Shown here: piece by piece, positions 16,211 to 24,045 of the stretch
How positions within the stretch are numbered: the stretch's first letter is position 1
Layout of the letters: the number at the start of each line of letters is the position of its first letter
Assembly (NCBI GenBank): GCA_027490305.1
Contig: JAIXYI010000017.1
Location: 1 to 33,336, forward strand
DNA: 33,336 nucleotides
Direction: 5' to 3'
DNA from: Flavobacteriaceae bacterium
GTDB taxonomy: Bacteria; Bacteroidota; Bacteroidia; Flavobacteriales; Flavobacteriaceae
The notes under the pieces: generated by a model
Told to the model about the DNA's origin: nothing
The model's input: the letters and a program-made list of their open reading frames with translations, nothing else
Databases searched by the model: none
Translations under genes and position numbers: made by a program

Positions 16211-16250
16211 GCCATCCAATACCGCAGTTTGGATGCGAAGGGTGGTTGGG
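16211..16250 (+). pseudogene. Direct repeat, copy 2: orphan fragment of the comM 3' end
   Basis: A 40-bp fragment nearly identical to comM 15406-15446: gccatccaataccg at the start and gaagggtggttggg at the end are exact, with a one-base deletion between them that breaks the frame (AIQYRSLDAKGGW instead of AIQYRSLDREGWLG). Similarity ends abruptly upstream of 16211. No full second comM is present, so this is a remnant left by an insertion or duplication next to mazEF. Confidence 0.85.
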
Positions 16251-16254
16251 ATGA

Positions 16255-16632
16255 TTACGCCCACTCGGCCAAAAGACTCTCGATATCCGCCCGACCCACT
16301 GGCTTCACCAGATAGTCGTCCATACCCGCATCAACAGCCTGGCGTTTTTCCTCTTCGGTGTTGGCGGCCGACAGCCCGATGATGCGAACGCCCGAAATCG
16401 TGGCGTCATTCCGGATAACACGTGTCGCCTCAAGTCCGTTCATTATAGGCATGTGGATGTCCATGAAGATGAGGTTCGGTTGATGAGCGCGTGTGAAAGA
16501 CACCGCGGCCTCCCCGTCACGCACTTCCGAAATCTCGGCATGCGGCGTCACCGATTTCAGCAACGTTTTCATCAGCATGAGGTTGATGGTATTGTCGTCT
16601 ACAATCAATATTTGCAGCGTGTCGGTATTCAT
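16255..16632 (-). CDS. Stand-alone response-regulator receiver protein
   Basis: A 125-residue CheY-like receiver domain with no output domain. The acidic pocket Asp12/Asp13 (LIVDDN), phosphoacceptor Asp58 (LIFMDIHMPIMNG), Ser88 (GLSA) and Lys110 (DDYLVKPVG) are all present, so it should be phosphorylatable. VDDN with MDIHMPxMNG is typical of receivers found in hybrid sensor kinases, so it may act as a phosphorelay partner for a kinase elsewhere. It follows the aldehyde dehydrogenase gene with a one-base gap and is probably co-transcribed. It ends four bases from the orphan comM fragment. No kinase gene is in the window. Confidence 0.9.
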   Translation of the reverse strand: MNTDTLQILIVDDNTINLMLMKTLLKSVTPHAEISEVRDGEAAVSFTRAHQPNLIFMDIHMPIMNGLEATRVIRNDATISGVRIIGLSAANTEEEKRQAVDAGMDDYLVKPVGRADIESLLAEWA

Positions 16633-16633
16633 A

Positions 16634-17965
16634 TCAGGAAATCCATTTTAGAAGGCGTTGCAACAATTTGATTTTGGTTCCATACGGCGGGTAGCGAAGG
16701 TCGACGTCGGGCCACTTACGCCGATACACCACCGGTTTGTGGTGGCTAAACGTATCGAAGCTGCGTTTACCGTGATAGGCACCCATTCCGGAAGCGCCTA
16801 CACCGCCAAAAGGCAGCCGGTCATTACTGAATTGAATAATCGTATCGTTAATGGCTCCGCCGCCAAACGACCATTTCCGAATCAGGCCATCGGCAAACGA
16901 ACGATGGTCGGTGAAGACATAGAAAGCCAAGGGCTTCCCGTAACGTCCGAGTATGTGGTCGAGGTCTTTTTCGGTGTCATATTCCAGTATGGGAAGCAGC
17001 GGACCAAAAATCTCGTCTTTCATCAGGGCGCTGTCGAGGTCGTCTTCGAGTAGCAGCGTCGGGGCGATATAGCGTTCCTCGCGTTTGGTGGTGCCACCGA
17101 AAACGACTTTATCCGAATCGATCATTTTGGTCAGCCGGTCAAAATGGTCAAGGTTGATAATCCGTGCGAAATCGGACGATTTTGACGGATCGGCCGAATA
17201 CATTTCGATAAGGGCCTTTTTCATCTCGTGGGCCAATAACCGTCGGATGTGCGACTTGACCACGATGTAATCGGGTGCGATGCAGGTTTGTCCGGCGTTC
17301 AGGAACTTCCCCCAAACTATACGCCGCGCCGTCAGTGCAAGGTCGGCTGATGCATCCACCACGCACGGATTTTTTCCGCCCAATTCAAGCGTCACCGGTG
17401 TCAGGTGCTCAGCCGCGGCTTTTGCGACGACGCGTCCGATGCGGGTGCTGCCGGTGAAGAAAATATAATCCCAGCGTTTTCGGAGGAGGTCTTCCGCCAC
17501 GGCAGGTCCGCCCAGGATCGCCACGGCATGTTCGACTTCAAACACTTCACGTACGATCTTGGCGACAAGCACCGACGTGTCGGGCGCGAGTTCAGAGGGT
17601 TTCAACACCACCGAATTACCCGCGGCAATAGCGGCGATTAGGGGCGCCATCGCCAGTTGGAACGGATAGTTCCACGGGGCGATAATGAGCACTTTGCCGT
17701 ATGGTTCTTTATAAATGTAATCAGAAGAACGGAAATTGAGGAGCGACGAACGCACCTTCTCGGGTCGGGCCCAAGACTCCAGGTTTCGGATTGTTTTCCG
17801 CAACACGCCCAATACATAACCGGTTTCGGTCGCAACGGCTTCAAACGCAGGCTTGCGAAAGTCATGGTACAGCGCTTCGACGATCTCATGTTCATGGGCT
17901 TCTATCGCCCCTAACAAACGTTCGAGGGTGCGTTTGCGATGCGCGATGTCGTATTTCGAGTGCAT
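16634..17965 (-). CDS. Aldehyde dehydrogenase (ALDH3-like)
   Basis: A 443-residue NAD(P)-dependent aldehyde dehydrogenase that oxidises aldehydes to acids. The short length and the N-terminal RKRTLERLLGAIEAHEHEI helix resemble ALDH3/fatty-aldehyde enzymes. Motifs are APWNYPFQL with Asn99, TGSTRIGRVV (coenzyme loop), ELGGKNP with Glu194, and NAGQTCIAPDY with catalytic Cys228. The C-terminal stretch (KWPDVDLRYPPY, KLLQRLLKW) is the ALDH3-type tail that often contacts membrane. ATG 17965 is preferred over a TTG at 17983. It lies in a minus-strand series with panB and the pseudouridine synthase upstream and the receiver gene downstream. Substrate unknown; long-chain aldehydes are likely. Confidence 0.9.
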   Translation of the reverse strand: MHSKYDIAHRKRTLERLLGAIEAHEHEIVEALYHDFRKPAFEAVATETGYVLGVLRKTIRNLESWARPEKVRSSLLNFRSSDYIYKEPYGKVLIIAPWNYPFQLAMAPLIAAIAAGNSVVLKPSELAPDTSVLVAKIVREVFEVEHAVAILGGPAVAEDLLRKRWDYIFFTGSTRIGRVVAKAAAEHLTPVTLELGGKNPCVVDASADLALTARRIVWGKFLNAGQTCIAPDYIVVKSHIRRLLAHEMKKALIEMYSADPSKSSDFARIINLDHFDRLTKMIDSDKVVFGGTTKREERYIAPTLLLEDDLDSALMKDEIFGPLLPILEYDTEKDLDHILGRYGKPLAFYVFTDHRSFADGLIRKWSFGGGAINDTIIQFSNDRLPFGGVGASGMGAYHGKRSFDTFSHHKPVVYRRKWPDVDLRYPPYGTKIKLLQRLLKWIS

Positions 17966-18005
17966 AAGTCGGAGTATCCTCAAATATAACGAATTCCCCC
18001 GAACC

Positions 18006-18704
18006 TCAATCAGCTTTCAACGCGTTCCAAACCGGATCGGAAGGCAAAGGGGCTACCAATGCAATGGGTTCTTTCGACACAGGATGCATAAAGGCAATCC
18101 GGCGGGCGTGGAGGTGGATACCGCCATCGGGATTGCTGCGGTCGGCGCCATATTTCAGGTCACCTTTGATCGGACATCCGATAGCGGCGAGCTGTGCCCG
18201 GATCTGGTGGTGCCGGCCCGTGTGCAACTCAATCTCCAAAACGGTGTAATGTTCGAGGACGTGCAGGGTACGGTAGTCGAGCAAGGCCTTTTTGCTTTCC
18301 GGAACCTCTTTAGTATGGGCTTTTGACGTATTGCTTTTCGTATTGCGGGTCAGGTAATGCGTCAGCGACCCATTGGGCGGCGTAGGGCGGTTTTTGACCG
18401 CAGCCCAGTAGGTTTTGGAAAGTTCTCGTTTCTGGAACAGCGCATTCAGCCGCTCCAACGCTTTGGATGTACGCGCAAACACTACAATACCCGTGGTAGG
18501 CCGGTCGAGACGGTGCACCACGCCCAGGAATACCTCGCCGGGCTTTTGGTATTTTTCTTTGATATAGGCTTTCACCACGTCGCTCAGGGGCGTATCACCC
18601 GTTTTGTCACCCTGCACGATGTCACCCGCCCGTTTGTTGACGACAATCAGGTGGTTATCTTCGAATAAAACCTGCAGGTTGTGGCTATCTGACCGTAGTT
18701 TCAT
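18006..18704 (-). CDS. RluA-family RNA pseudouridine synthase
   Basis: A 232-residue pseudouridine synthase that isomerises uridines in rRNA or tRNA. The catalytic motif is HRLDRPTTG with Asp67. Further family pieces are VVNKRAGDIVQ, TSKALERLNALFQKRELSKTY, ELHTGRHHQIRAQLAAIGCPIKGDLKYG and LHARRIAFMHPV. There is no N-terminal S4 domain, so it resembles the shorter RluA/TruC-type enzymes; the target site cannot be read from sequence. It lies downstream of panB on the same strand, separated by a 134-bp structured spacer, and 40 bp before the aldehyde dehydrogenase. Confidence 0.92.
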   Translation of the reverse strand: MKLRSDSHNLQVLFEDNHLIVVNKRAGDIVQGDKTGDTPLSDVVKAYIKEKYQKPGEVFLGVVHRLDRPTTGIVVFARTSKALERLNALFQKRELSKTYWAAVKNRPTPPNGSLTHYLTRNTKSNTSKAHTKEVPESKKALLDYRTLHVLEHYTVLEIELHTGRHHQIRAQLAAIGCPIKGDLKYGADRSNPDGGIHLHARRIAFMHPVSKEPIALVAPLPSDPVWNALKAD

Positions 18705-18838
18705 GCGTTAGGGGTAGAAGCGGCAGCCCCCGACGATAGGAGGGGCTATAGCGGATGACCCGACCCGAGGCCGACGGAAATTGAAGTGAGAGGAGACGCG
18801 GTGCCGAGGGGAACGCCCAAACCATTCCAGCAAAAATA
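18705..18838 (-). other. Structured, GC-rich spacer between panB and the pseudouridine synthase
   Basis: No ORF of interest. The spacer holds the hairpin AGCCCC/GGGGCT (18725-18730 and 18742-18747, 11-base loop). On the minus strand it has the pattern GGGTCATCCGCTATAGC, then GGGGGCTGCCGCTTCTACCC, then CTAACGC immediately before the ATG. I recall similar strings as recurrent intergenic sequences in Flavobacteria, but cannot verify this here. It may be a dispersed repeat or leader element. Confidence 0.4.
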
Positions 18839-19657
18839 TCAGTATTGTTCCTTTTCATTGGGGAAGTCACTGCTTTTCACGTCCGCGACGTATTGCCCGA
18901 TGGCCCCGGTCATTTGGTCGTAGAGGTTGAGGTAGCGGCGGAGGAAGCGCGGACTGAACTCGTTGTTCATGCCCAGCATGTCGTGGATGACGAGCACCTG
19001 GCCGTCAACGCCACCACCTGCCCCTATTCCAATAACGGGTATTGACACTTCTTTCGCGACTTTAGCTGCCAGTTGCGCCGGGATTTTCTCGAGTACGAGC
19101 GCAAAACACCCAATTCTTTCGAGCATCTTAGCGTCTTCCAGCAGTTTTTCGGCTTCGGTTTCTTCTTTCGCGCGGACGGTGTAGGTACCGAATTTGTAGA
19201 TCGATTGGGGGGTAAGTCCCAGGTGGCCCATCACCGGAATGCCGGCGTTGAGTATGCGTTTGATAGATTCTTTGATTTCAGCCCCGCCTTCGAGCTTGAC
19301 CGCGTGCCCGCCGCTCTCTTTCATGATCCGGATGGCCGATCTGAGGGCTTCTTTCGGATCGGATTGGTAGCTACCGAACGGCAGGTCGACGACGACCAAC
19401 GCGCGTTGCGCAGCGCGTACGACGGCGGAAGCGTGGTAAATCATCTGGTCGAGTGTGATGGGCAGCGTCGTTTCGTGTCCGGCCATGACATTCGAAGCAG
19501 AATCCCCTACGAGGATGACATCGACACCAGCCGTATCGACGATGCGGGCCATGGTGAAATCATAGGCGGTGAGCATCGAAATTTTCTCGCCGTTGTGTTT
19601 CATTTCAATCAGCGAGCGGGTTGTAACGCGTTTGTAATCTTTTTTGGCGACCGACAT
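18839..19657 (-). CDS. panB: 3-methyl-2-oxobutanoate hydroxymethyltransferase PanB
   Basis: PanB makes ketopantoate from alpha-ketoisovalerate and methylenetetrahydrofolate, the first committed step of pantothenate and hence coenzyme A synthesis. The 272-residue protein is of normal length. It shows [14 protein letters not shown], the metal-binding [18 protein letters not shown] with Asp52, DLPFGSY with Asp91, [20 protein letters not shown] and LVLEKIP with Glu190, then the VIGIGAG and VIHDMLGM blocks. The start at 19657 ([13 protein letters not shown]) is chosen because the family N-terminus begins there; the frame runs upstream to 19888 only as antisense of the NTF2-like gene. A TACTTTTA at 19684-19677 is a weak -7 box. 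Confidence 0.95.
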   Translation of the reverse strand: MSVAKKDYKRVTTRSLIEMKHNGEKISMLTAYDFTMARIVDTAGVDVILVGDSASNVMAGHETTLPITLDQMIYHASAVVRAAQRALVVVDLPFGSYQSDPKEALRSAIRIMKESGGHAVKLEGGAEIKESIKRILNAGIPVMGHLGLTPQSIYKFGTYTVRAKEETEAEKLLEDAKMLERIGCFALVLEKIPAQLAAKVAKEVSIPVIGIGAGGGVDGQVLVIHDMLGMNNEFSPRFLRRYLNLYDQMTGAIGQYVADVKSSDFPNEKEQY

Positions 19658-19747
19658 AGTTCTGTTTTTCGAGAGGTAAAAGTACGGAATGTTTTGTGGA
19701 TGGTAACGCGGCGCGCGATTTTGTGACGTATGGCAGAAACACCGAAT

Positions 19748-20185
19748 ATGAAAGCGATTTTCACCTGCATGGCGCTGGCCATGGTCGCGCTGGCAACGGC
19801 ACAGGAGCAGGAAGTGAAACAGGCAGTAACAGATTTCTTTGTCGCATTTCATGCCAAAGATACCGTGGCGATGCGGCGGGCATTCCACAAAGACCTTGCG
19901 TTACAGTCGATCTCTGAAACACCGAAAGGGCCGGTCATCACTACTGAGACGGCGAAGGAAATGTTAGCGGCGATAGCCGGTATTCCGGAAGGCCTGGTGT
20001 TTGAAGAGCGGCTATTGGCCTGGAAGATTGATATTGACGGCAGCCTGGCACATGCCTGGGTCACCTATGAGTTTTACGTCAACGGGAAACGAAGCCACGG
20101 GGGCGTCGATTCATTTACGCTGGTAAGGGAAGGGACGTCGGGAGGCTGGAAAATCCTGCATTTGGCGGATACGCGCCGCAAGTAA
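19748..20185 (+). CDS. Secreted NTF2-like (SnoaL/DUF4440-type) protein
   Basis: A 145-residue protein with a signal peptide ([19 protein letters not shown]) and a cone-shaped NTF2-like fold. The N-terminal helix [28 protein letters not shown], the middle strand [27 protein letters not shown] and the final [13 protein letters not shown] are characteristic. This superfamily includes enzymes and ligand-binding proteins; nothing here identifies a substrate. The start is ATG 19748, which gives the signal peptide directly; ATG 19730 would add six residues in front of it. Its stop abuts the stop of the converging gene at 20186 with no spacer. The 5' region of about 90 bp is shared with divergent panB. 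Confidence 0.75.
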   Translation: MKAIFTCMALAMVALATAQEQEVKQAVTDFFVAFHAKDTVAMRRAFHKDLALQSISETPKGPVITTETAKEMLAAIAGIPEGLVFEERLLAWKIDIDGSLAHAWVTYEFYVNGKRSHGGVDSFTLVREGTSGGWKILHLADTRRK

Positions 20186-21649
20186 TCAGGAGGTCAGTTG
20201 CTCGGGAATGCTATTCGGCTCGTATCCGAAGAGGTGGTGCTCTTTGATGAGTTCCGCCACACCTTCCGGCAACATGGCTTCCCAACCCTGGGCACCGCGG
20301 GTGATCATCTTGAGCACTTCGCGTGAGAAGATGTTCAGGTGACCCGGATCGAACTCCTCGATATCGACCACTTTTCCATTAAACTTGAAGAACTTATATA
20401 GCTCTTTCATGCGCGGATGTACCTTGAGGTTTTCCGAATTGATGAGTTCACCCTCTTCGCCCAACATTGGGTAAAGGAATACTTTGAGGTCGCGATAGAA
20501 TAGTTTTCCAAATGCTTCCAGGATGCCGCCGCTGAGGTGGCGGTAGTATTTTTCGTCGAAGATGTCAACCAGGTTGTTGACACCCATGGCGAGTCCCATG
20601 CGAGCTTTGGTGTAGTTGGAGAAGTACTCGACTACTTTGAAGTACTCCTGGAAGTTCGATATCATAACGGTCTGGCCGAGTGAACATAGAAGTTCCGCCC
20701 GATCCATGAAGTCGCGTTCGTCGATTTCCCCTTCTGAACGGAGGTTAGACAGGGTGATTTCGAAAATGACCAGTGTATTGTCTTTCTCTACTTTGTTTTC
20801 CTGCAGGAACATCTGATACGACTTCTCGTACATGTCCATATTGACTTTCGTCACCGGACGGAAACTGCCGCGGAGTGCCAGGATGTTCTTTTTGTAAAGG
20901 ATGGCTGCCGGCAATACGTTCTGTCCGTCCGGACCGAACATCACCGCGTCGGTCATGCCGTTCTTGACCAGTTGCAGCGACATCAGGCGGTTGTCGACGT
21001 TGGCGAAACGCGGACCCGCGAAATTGATCGTATCAATCTCCAATTGGTCTTTATCGAGGTGGTCGTAGAGATACCGCAGTAATTTCTTCGGGTCGTTGTA
21101 TTTGTAAAACGCGCCATAGATTAGGTTTACACCCAGGATACCAAGCGTTTCCTGCTGGAGGCGCGCATCGGTTTCCCTGAACCGGATGTGGATGATGATC
21201 TCGTTATAATCTTCATCGGGTTCGATCTGGTATTTGATCCCGACCCATCCATGGCCTTTGTATTGTTTGGCGAAATCGATCGTCGCGACCGTATTGGCGT
21301 AGCTGAAAAAGAGTTTGTTCGGGTGTTTTTCGCGTTTGAGGCGTCTTTCGATCAGGGCAACCTCGTGTTCGAGCATCTTCTTAAGACGGCTTTCGGTAAC
21401 GTAGCGACCGTCTACTTCCTCACCGTAAATCGCGTCACTGAAATCTTTGTCATAGGCCGACATCGCTTTCGCTATGGTTCCAGAGGAGCCACCGGCGCGG
21501 AAAAAATGACGCACGGTTTCCTGTCCGGCACCGATTTCGGCAAACGTCCCGTAGATGTTTTCGTTCAGGTTGATCCGGAGGGCTTTGTCCTTGGTAGACG
21601 GAATCGTCTCGATGACTTTATCGCCTTTGAGTTTGATCTCGATGCTCAT
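20186..21649 (-). CDS. Conserved protein of unknown function, 487 residues
   Basis: I cannot assign a function. The protein is soluble, without a signal peptide or membrane helix. It begins MSIEIKLKGDKVIETIPSTK and is well ordered throughout, with charged, hydrophilic composition. Notable segments are AEIGAGQETVRHFFRAGG (about 35-52), SYANTVATIDF, NRLMSLQLVKNGMTDAVMFGPDGQ, YKKNILALRGSFRPVT, and NIFSREVLKMITRGAQGWEAM near the end. I recall close homologues across Flavobacteria, some labelled nicotinate-nucleotide adenylyltransferase, but that enzyme's HxGH and ISTxxR motifs are not seen here, so the label should not be trusted. ATG 21649 is preferred over a TTG at 21667. It is divergently arranged with the MBL-fold gene. 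Confidence 0.85.
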   Translation of the reverse strand: MSIEIKLKGDKVIETIPSTKDKALRINLNENIYGTFAEIGAGQETVRHFFRAGGSSGTIAKAMSAYDKDFSDAIYGEEVDGRYVTESRLKKMLEHEVALIERRLKREKHPNKLFFSYANTVATIDFAKQYKGHGWVGIKYQIEPDEDYNEIIIHIRFRETDARLQQETLGILGVNLIYGAFYKYNDPKKLLRYLYDHLDKDQLEIDTINFAGPRFANVDNRLMSLQLVKNGMTDAVMFGPDGQNVLPAAILYKKNILALRGSFRPVTKVNMDMYEKSYQMFLQENKVEKDNTLVIFEITLSNLRSEGEIDERDFMDRAELLCSLGQTVMISNFQEYFKVVEYFSNYTKARMGLAMGVNNLVDIFDEKYYRHLSGGILEAFGKLFYRDLKVFLYPMLGEEGELINSENLKVHPRMKELYKFFKFNGKVVDIEEFDPGHLNIFSREVLKMITRGAQGWEAMLPEGVAELIKEHHLFGYEPNSIPEQLTS

Positions 21650-21695
21650 TCCTTTATCAATACGCAATTAATGCCCAAAGTTAACAAATTCGCGG

Positions 21696-21725
21696 TTTGG
21701 GGAACGGGTTATAGTGTTATTTTTG
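21696..21725 (+). promoter_or_regulatory. Promoter of the MBL-fold hydrolase gene
   Basis: TTTG (21696-21699), an 18-base spacer, then TATTTTTG (21718-21725) match the Bacteroidetes -33 and -7 consensus. Transcription would start near 21732, downstream of the ATG at 21671, which therefore cannot be the start codon of this gene. This supports the TTG at 21743. Confidence 0.7.
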
Positions 21726-21742
21726 TACTAAAACCCGGCTGT

Positions 21743-22507
21743 TTGAAAGTCTATTTCCTTGGTACTGGCACCTCACAGGGTATTCCTGTCATCGGAAGCG
21801 ATCATCCGGTGTGTCGAAGTGCCGATTCGCGTGATTGCCGCCTTCGCGTATCGGTCTGGATACAGGTGGAAGACGTCTCACTCGTCGTCGACTGTGGCCC
21901 CGATTTCCGACAGCAGATGCTCACCTCGGGATGCAACCACATCGATGCCCTTCTTTTTACCCACGAACATGCCGACCATACCGCGGGGCTCGACGATATC
22001 CGTCCGTTTAACTTCCGACAGGGCGCGATGCCGGTGTATGCCCATCGTCGTGTACTCGACAATCTCGAACGGCGCTTCGACTACATCTTCGAAACCGAAA
22101 ACCGCTATCCGGGTGCGCCTTCAGTCGAAACGTTTGAAATAGTGCCTGAGCGGTCGTTCCAGATCAGAGGTATCGACATCCTTCCCATCGATACGCTGCA
22201 CGGGGACCTACAGGTGTTCGGGTTTCGTATCGGGGATTTTGCCTATCTCACGGATGTGAAGACAATCGAACCCCGGGAAATCGAGAAACTGGAAGGAGTA
22301 AAGGTGTTGGTCGTGAACGCCTTACGCATCGAACCGCACGCCACGCATTTCAACCTCGAAGAAGCGTTGGCGTTCATCCGACGCGTGGGCCCCAAGCGCA
22401 CCTACCTTACCCATATCAGCCACCATTTCGGTTTTCACGCCGACGTGCAGCAAATGTTGCCGGATGGCGTATTTTTGGCCTACGATAATTTAGAAATCAC
22501 CTTATAA
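21743..22507 (+). CDS. MBL-fold metallohydrolase (PhnP-like phosphodiesterase), UUG start
   Basis: A 254-residue metallo-beta-lactamase-fold hydrolase related to PhnP-type cyclic phosphodiesterases. The zinc motif HEHADH (74-79) is complete, followed by GLDDIRP. Other landmarks are the N-terminal FLGTGTSQGIPVIG, the cysteine-containing loop HPVCRSADSRDCRLR, VVDCGPDFRQQM, YLTDVKTI and the late histidines in TYLTHISHHFGF. The family N-terminus M-K-V-Y-F-L-G corresponds to TTG-AAA-GTC at 21743. The upstream in-frame ATG at 21671 lies before the promoter, so UUG initiation is likely. The next gene starts one base after the stop. The substrate, perhaps a cyclic phosphodiester, is not shown. Confidence 0.88.
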   Translation: MKVYFLGTGTSQGIPVIGSDHPVCRSADSRDCRLRVSVWIQVEDVSLVVDCGPDFRQQMLTSGCNHIDALLFTHEHADHTAGLDDIRPFNFRQGAMPVYAHRRVLDNLERRFDYIFETENRYPGAPSVETFEIVPERSFQIRGIDILPIDTLHGDLQVFGFRIGDFAYLTDVKTIEPREIEKLEGVKVLVVNALRIEPHATHFNLEEALAFIRRVGPKRTYLTHISHHFGFHADVQQMLPDGVFLAYDNLEITL

Positions 22508-22508
22508 C

Positions 22509-23039
22509 ATGAGACGTTCGCTGTATTTATACCTGTTTATCATCGCCGTATTGCTGAACCTGTTCACCTATATGTATTTCACCAAAATGGCGCCGACCGG
22601 TTCGTCACCAAACGCGGAAGCCTCAACAGCCGACTGCAAGAAATGGCAGGATTCGGTGACGGTGCTATATAACAAATGGGTAGACGGTGCCTACTTTGAT
22701 CTGGAAGGCAACCAACATGCGCAGGAGTATTTTGACAACCAAACAACGCCCAATGCCCTGACGCATGATCAGATTCCGCCGCTCGTCATCGGGAAACTGC
22801 TCGATTATAACGACGCCCGCGAAGGGAATAAATACACCGGCTACGAACCTATGGACGGGCAGAAGTTCATCATCAACAAAGCCAAAGTGCTGAACCACCG
22901 CTGGATCATCGCCGATTTCAGCAACGGTTCTATTTGGGGCGAAACGCTAATCAAGTACTTTATCAACGACGACAAGTCAGTGGATTTCGAGATGGTAGAG
23001 TCGGTTATCTATCCGAAAGAAATCGTACAGACACAATAA
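22509..23039 (+). CDS. Membrane-anchored protein of unknown function
   Basis: A 176-residue protein with one N-terminal helix (about residues 5-24, LYLYLFIIAVLLNLFTYMYF) and a hydrophilic domain, probably periplasmic and tethered. The domain has a charged first part (DCKKWQDSVTVLYNKWVDGAYFDLEGN) and a beta-rich second part (NHRWIIADFSNGSIWGETLIKYF, VDFEMVESVIYP). No motif or family I can name is seen. It starts one base after the MBL gene stop, so the two are co-transcribed. It converges with the carboxylesterase gene on the opposite strand. Confidence 0.75.
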   Translation: MRRSLYLYLFIIAVLLNLFTYMYFTKMAPTGSSPNAEASTADCKKWQDSVTVLYNKWVDGAYFDLEGNQHAQEYFDNQTTPNALTHDQIPPLVIGKLLDYNDAREGNKYTGYEPMDGQKFIINKAKVLNHRWIIADFSNGSIWGETLIKYFINDDKSVDFEMVESVIYPKEIVQTQ

Positions 23040-23071
23040 TCGAGAGGCAGTGTAAGAACGCCGCGACGCCC

Positions 23072-23719
23072 TTACTTCCGCGTCCGTTCGAGCCAATCAC
23101 GCAAATCGAAGAAATTCTGGGGTGCTACACCATGTCCGACCGGATACTCACGGTATTCATTCGTAACGCCCAGTTGGTCAAGCGCGGGTTTTGCCTGACG
23201 GGCCCAATCGACCGGAATTACCTGGTCGACACTTCCGTGTGACAGGAAAAACTGCAGGTGGTCAAATGACTGTTGTTCAAAACCTCCGGTCATGAGTGCC
23301 GTATTGAAGTAGCCGCTCAACGCTGCCACCCGCCGGATCTTAGCTTGATACGACAACGCCACGGCATGGCTCAAAATACTTCCCTGGCTGAAACCAATCA
23401 GCGTCACATCGTCCGGGTCAATCGGATGCTGGCCCAACAGTTCGTCAAGGAACTGAACGATGCGATCGCGGGAATCACGGGCTTCGTTCTCATCCGAAAA
23501 CTTCTCCGGACCCCGGTCAAAGTAGATGGTATACCACGCAAACCCGCCGTATCCGGTAGAGTAGGGCGCGCGGGCTGACACCACATACGCGTCCTGTGGC
23601 AATTCGCCGGCAAACGAAAAAAGGTCTTCTTCGTTGCTGCCATAGCCATGCAACAGCAACAGCAACGGATTCTTTTCTTTAAGCGTAGCCGGTTTGCGGA
23701 TTAGGTGGTACAGCGACAT
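23072..23719 (-). CDS. Phospholipase/carboxylesterase family hydrolase (YpfH-like)
   Basis: A 215-residue alpha/beta hydrolase of the phospholipase/carboxylesterase (Abhydrolase_2) family. The catalytic triad is readable: Ser111 in LIGFSQGSILS, Asp165 in SHGSVDQVIPV and His196 in YPVGHGVAPQN. LLLLLHGYGSNEEDLF supplies the oxyanion hole. There is no signal peptide, so it is cytoplasmic. Its start codon shares one base with the stop of the small membrane protein upstream, making it the last gene of the BatA operon. Substrates of this family are short acyl esters. Confidence 0.88.
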   Translation of the reverse strand: MSLYHLIRKPATLKEKNPLLLLLHGYGSNEEDLFSFAGELPQDAYVVSARAPYSTGYGGFAWYTIYFDRGPEKFSDENEARDSRDRIVQFLDELLGQHPIDPDDVTLIGFSQGSILSHAVALSYQAKIRRVAALSGYFNTALMTGGFEQQSFDHLQFFLSHGSVDQVIPVDWARQAKPALDQLGVTNEYREYPVGHGVAPQNFFDLRDWLERTRK

Positions 23720-24045
23720 CAGAGGTTTTTAAAGAATTTTTGGAAGAAGGCACCCAACAACGGCACCGGCGTCATCCGTCCGGCCGCGGCAGAGAAAAGT
23801 CCGAACGACCACAGCACGCCTACGAAAATATACATCGAAGCGGTAATCATCCAGTTGTCGAAGTTGCTCACCATCAGGCCTAGTGAGACAAATACAATCG
23901 AAAGTCCCAATGCCTGGCGGATATGGAACGACGCGAATTTGCTCCGGTCTTCACCGATGTTCATCGACAACGCGATCAGCACCCCCACAATCAGGATGTA
24001 CGCCATAATGGCGGCGCTTTTTCCCGAAGGTTCCTTAGTGGCCAT
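23719..24045 (-). CDS. Small membrane protein (DUF4870/Tic20-like)
   Basis: A 108-residue protein with three or four hydrophobic helices: SAAIMAYILIVGVLIALSM, ALGLSIVFVSLGLMVS and the pair ITASMYIFVGVLWSFG and LFSAAAG. The segment FASFHIRQALGL resembles the conserved FHxxQAL motif of DUF4870/Tic20-like proteins. The role of such proteins is not established. ATG 24045 (MATKEPSG) overlaps the upstream dihydroorotase-like gene by 11 bp, and the stop overlaps the next start by one base, so this is an internal gene of a four-gene operon. Confidence 0.78.
   Translation of the reverse strand: MATKEPSGKSAAIMAYILIVGVLIALSMNIGEDRSKFASFHIRQALGLSIVFVSLGLMVSNFDNWMITASMYIFVGVLWSFGLFSAAAGRMTPVPLLGAFFQKFFKNL

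Noticed and set aside
21671..21742. ATG 21671 as the start of the MBL-fold protein
   Set aside because: It lies upstream of a consensus promoter and adds unconserved residues in front of the family N-terminus.
23044..23072. Hairpin between the converging genes at 22509 and 23072 as a terminator
   Set aside because: The stem needs two adjacent wobbles and has no T-tail on either strand.
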